The notes under the pieces were generated by a model that saw nothing but the letters and a program-made list of their open reading frames with translations, was not told the origin of the DNA and made no database searches. This document shows, piece after piece, positions 5,428 through 7,188 of a stretch of DNA of 7,188 nt. How positions within the stretch are numbered: position 1 is the stretch's first letter; the number at the start of each line of letters is the position of its first letter. Where the stretch lies: NCBI GenBank assembly GCA_033856535.1, contig JAWVEV010000134.1, positions 1-7,188 of the forward strand, written 5' to 3'. The position numbers were made by a program, and so were the translations under genes. Origin of the DNA: JAWVEV01 sp033856535 (GTDB lineage: Bacteria > Actinomycetota > Thermoleophilia > Miltoncostaeales > Miltoncostaeaceae).

Positions 5428-5890
5428 CGCGAGGGTGACCCTGCCGGCCGAGGACCAGATCCTGATCACGCGCGAGTTCGACGCGCCGGCGGAGCTGGTC
5501 TGGAAGGCCTGGACCACGCCCGAGCTGGTGCGCCGCTGGTGGCACGCCAATCGGGGCGAGATGACCGTCTGCGACATCGACCTGCGGGTCGGCGGCGGCT
5601 GGCGGTTCGCCATGGTCGCCGAGGGCGGCTTGGAGGTCGGCTTCCACGGGGAGTACCGCGAGATCGTCCCGTTCGAGCGGCTGGTCTCGACGGAGGTCTA
5701 CGAGGGCTTCCCGGACGCCGGCGCGGTCAACACGCTCACCCTGATCGAGGTCGATGGTCGAACCATCCTCCGGGTCCTGGTGCAGCACGAGCTGAAGGAG
5801 CACCGCGACATGCACATCGCCTCGGGCATGGAGGCGGGTCTGCAGGACGCGCTGGACCTGATGGAGCAGGTGGCGGTCTCGCTCGGGTGA
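5405..5890 (+). CDS. SRPBCC / AHSA1-like protein (activator of Hsp90 ATPase homologue family)
   Basis: A 161-residue soluble START-like protein with a large hydrophobic cavity for an unknown small ligand. Visible family features are ILITREFDAPAELVWKAWTT (19-38), PELVRRWW (39-46), the strand CDIDLRVGGGWRFAM (56-70), FHGEYREIVPFERLVSTEVY (80-99) and EVDGRTILRV (115-124). The closing helix SGMEAGLQDALDLMEQVAV (140-158) follows a conserved-type SGM turn. Despite the family name there is no reason to infer Hsp90 interaction in bacteria. It overlaps the ArsR gene by 23 bp and is the regulated output of that cassette; such ArsR-SRPBCC pairs are common in actinobacteria. The length matches the family and no residue looks out of place. 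Confidence 0.92.
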   Translation: MAMTKSGSARVTLPAEDQILITREFDAPAELVWKAWTTPELVRRWWHANRGEMTVCDIDLRVGGGWRFAMVAEGGLEVGFHGEYREIVPFERLVSTEVYEGFPDAGAVNTLTLIEVDGRTILRVLVQHELKEHRDMHIASGMEAGLQDALDLMEQVAVSLG

Positions 5891-5903
5891 GGCGCATCCG
5901 CCA

Positions 5904-5936
5904 CGGGCCGCCGGGAGCGGGATGCTCGGCGGCCCG
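5904..5936 (+). terminator. Strong hairpin after the ArsR-SRPBCC operon
   Basis: CGGGCCGCC (5904-5912) pairs with GGCGGCCCG (5928-5936), then after a two-base bulge GAGC (5915-5918) pairs with GCTC (5924-5927) around the loop GGGAT. It starts 14 bases after the stop codon. No U-run follows, as often in high-GC actinobacteria, so efficiency cannot be judged. Confidence 0.6.
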
Positions 5937-5947
5937 GCCGGGCCCGG

Positions 5948-5963
5948 TCCCCTAAATCGGGGA
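5948..5963 (+). promoter_or_regulatory. Short hairpin with TAAATC loop before the GT4 gene
   Basis: TCCCC-TAAATC-GGGGA is a 5-bp inverted repeat. TAAATC could be a -10 box giving a leader of about 23 bases to ATG 5988, but no -35 box is seen. It may instead be a second terminator hairpin. Confidence 0.25.
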
Positions 5964-5987
5964 GGCCGCCGGCCGATCACGCGGCAG

Positions 5988-7188
5988 ATGGCCCGTCCCG
6001 CCGCCTCCGCCGCGCCCCCCGTCATTTGGCGCGGCGACGCCGAGGAGCAGCACTCGCTCGCGGTCGTCAACGCCGGTATCACCCGGGCGCTCGCCGCCGC
6101 CGGCCACGAGGTCCATCTGCTGGCCCCCGGCGACGCGGCCCTCGCCCTCCCCGCGGTCGGCGTGGCCCAGCAATGGCCGCCGCGCTTCGAGCCCCCCAGC
6201 GACGGCCCCTTCGTGCTCTACCAGCCCTGGGAGTTCGGCCGGGTTCCGGCGGCCTGGGTCGAGCGCATCCGGGCCGGCGTCGACGAGGTCTGGACGCTGT
6301 CGCACAGCGTGCGCGACGCCTTCGTCCGGTCCGGGGTGCCGCTCGAGCGGGTGCACGTGGTGCCCGCCGGCGTCGACCTCGACCGCTTCACCCCCGCCGG
6401 CCCCCGGCGCCCGCTGCCCACGACGAAGGGCACCGTGCTGCTCTTCGTCGGCGGGGCGCTGCGCCGCAAGGGCGTCGACCTCCTGCTCGAGGCATACGGC
6501 CGGGCGTTCGACGCCGCCGACGACGTTTGCCTGGTGGTCAAGGCCTTCGGCGGCAAGGGCGTCTACCAGGGGCTGACCCTCGACGACGAGATCGCCGCCT
6601 TCCGCGCGCGGCCCGGCGCGCCGGAGCTCGTCCTCCTCGACGACGACGTGCCCTACGACGAGCTGCCCGCGCTCTACCGGGCGGTCGACGCCGTCGTGCA
6701 GCCCTACCGCGCCGAGGGCTTCTGCCTGCCGGCGCTCGAGGCGCTGGCCTGCGGCCGCCCGGTGGTCGTGCCCTCCGGTGGGCCGACCGACGACTTCGTG
6801 ACCGAGCGCTGCGCCTGGCTGCTGCCGGTGCGGACCGCGCCGGTGCGGGAGGACGCCTTCGCGGCCGAGGAGCTGCGCCTGGCCGAGCCGGGGTTCACCC
6901 TCGAGCCCGACCTGCCGGCCCTGGCGGCGGCCCTGCGCGAGGCCGCCGACCCCGAGGCGCGCGCGGCCAAGGCCGCGATGGCCCGCGGCCACGCCGAGCG
7001 CTTCTCGTGGGAGCACGCCGGCCGCGCCGCCGCCGCCCGACTGCGCGCCCTGGCCGGGCGCACCCCGATCCGCGCGGGCGTCGCGCCGAATGGCGCGAGC
7101 GGGCACGACCGGGTCGAGCTGATCCTGCGCCGGGCGGCGGAGGCCGCCCTCGCCGGCCCGGCCGCCGGCATCCGCGAGGGGTTCGCCG
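5988..7188 (+). CDS. Family 4 (GT-B) glycosyltransferase, 3' end beyond the window
   Basis: The first 400 codons of a probable retaining GT-B glycosyltransferase that transfers sugar from a nucleotide-sugar to an unknown acceptor; there is no signal peptide or membrane helix. The N-terminal acceptor domain shows VIWRGDAEEQHSLAVVNAGI (12-31) and ALAAAGHEVHLL (34-45). It continues with LYQPWEFGRVPAAWVERI (77-94), VDEVWTLSHSVRDAFVRSGV (98-117) and VHVVPAGVDLDRF (122-134). The donor domain begins at VLLFVGGALRRKGVDLLLEA (150-169) and holds the E-x7-E motif EGFCLPALE (243-251) followed by ALACGRPVVVPSGGP (252-266). The usual closing helix FSWEHAGRAAAARLRAL is at 339-355. The frame then continues for at least 45 more residues, past the normal GT4 end, so an extra C-terminal domain is likely. 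The ATG at 5988 has only a weak ribosome site. Separated from the SRPBCC operon by two hairpins. It may work with the GT2-TPR enzyme of the left edge. Confidence 0.9.
   Translation, partial: MARPAASAAPPVIWRGDAEEQHSLAVVNAGITRALAAAGHEVHLLAPGDAALALPAVGVAQQWPPRFEPPSDGPFVLYQPWEFGRVPAAWVERIRAGVDEVWTLSHSVRDAFVRSGVPLERVHVVPAGVDLDRFTPAGPRRPLPTTKGTVLLFVGGALRRKGVDLLLEAYGRAFDAADDVCLVVKAFGGKGVYQGLTLDDEIAAFRARPGAPELVLLDDDVPYDELPALYRAVDAVVQPYRAEGFCLPALEALACGRPVVVPSGGPTDDFVTERCAWLLPVRTAPVREDAFAAEELRLAEPGFTLEPDLPALAAALREAADPEARAAKAAMARGHAERFSWEHAGRAAAARLRALAGRTPIRAGVAPNGASGHDRVELILRRAAEAALAGPAAGIREGFA

Noticed and set aside
5952..7106. Long minus-strand open frame at the right edge
   Set aside because: It is the shadow of the GT4 gene, whose plus-strand motifs, including E-x7-E, are unmistakable.
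1..7188. tRNA, rRNA, CRISPR arrays, insertion sequences, attachment sites
   Set aside because: No cloverleaf, no regularly spaced repeats, no transposase or integrase motif and no terminal repeats were seen on either strand.

Overview
The window is a very GC-rich stretch (third codon positions almost all G or C) with actinobacterial habits: one apparently leaderless mRNA, terminator-like hairpins without a U-run, weak -35 boxes, and a glycosyltransferase-TPR protein. My best guess is an actinomycete of the Thermoleophilia (Solirubrobacterales/Gaiellales) type. This rests on style, not on a marker gene.

Layout from left to right. (1) 1-1969: a plus-strand family 2 glycosyltransferase with a long TPR tail; its frame is open to the left edge. 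(2) 1990-2388: a convergent VOC (glyoxalase-fold) gene on the minus strand, followed upstream by about 210 bp of very GC-rich non-coding DNA (2389-2602) that holds only a weak promoter candidate and a short perfect palindrome. (3) 2603-2862: a small minus-strand gene of unknown function, broken by one missing base. (4) 2863-3059: a divergent control region with two copies of a GTTGG-N3-CCAAC palindrome and two outward-facing copies of GCGCTACACC, all mirror-symmetric about position 2970. (5) 3060-4238: a two-gene operon of a PRC-barrel-like protein and a Crp/Fnr-family regulator that lacks the cAMP pocket motif. (6) 4204-4950: a convergent secreted serpin whose central part is missing; its 3' end overlaps the regulator's tail by 35 bp. 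(7) 5021-5890: an AT-rich promoter with a perfect 24-bp palindrome driving an ArsR repressor and an overlapping AHSA1/SRPBCC gene, closed by a strong hairpin at 5904-5936. (8) 5988 to the right edge: a family 4 glycosyltransferase that runs off the window.

How the parts may work together. The two glycosyltransferases at the edges suggest a surface-polysaccharide or protein-glycosylation neighbourhood, with small regulatory cassettes between them. The ArsR-SRPBCC pair is a familiar self-regulated cassette. The most unusual unit is the centre (2603-4238): a Crp/Fnr-like regulator, a PRC-barrel-like partner and a divergent small protein, linked by a symmetric pair of putative operators. The simplest reading is that the regulator controls both arms from those sites. 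That is inference. The regulator's signal and the roles of both small proteins cannot be read from the sequence.
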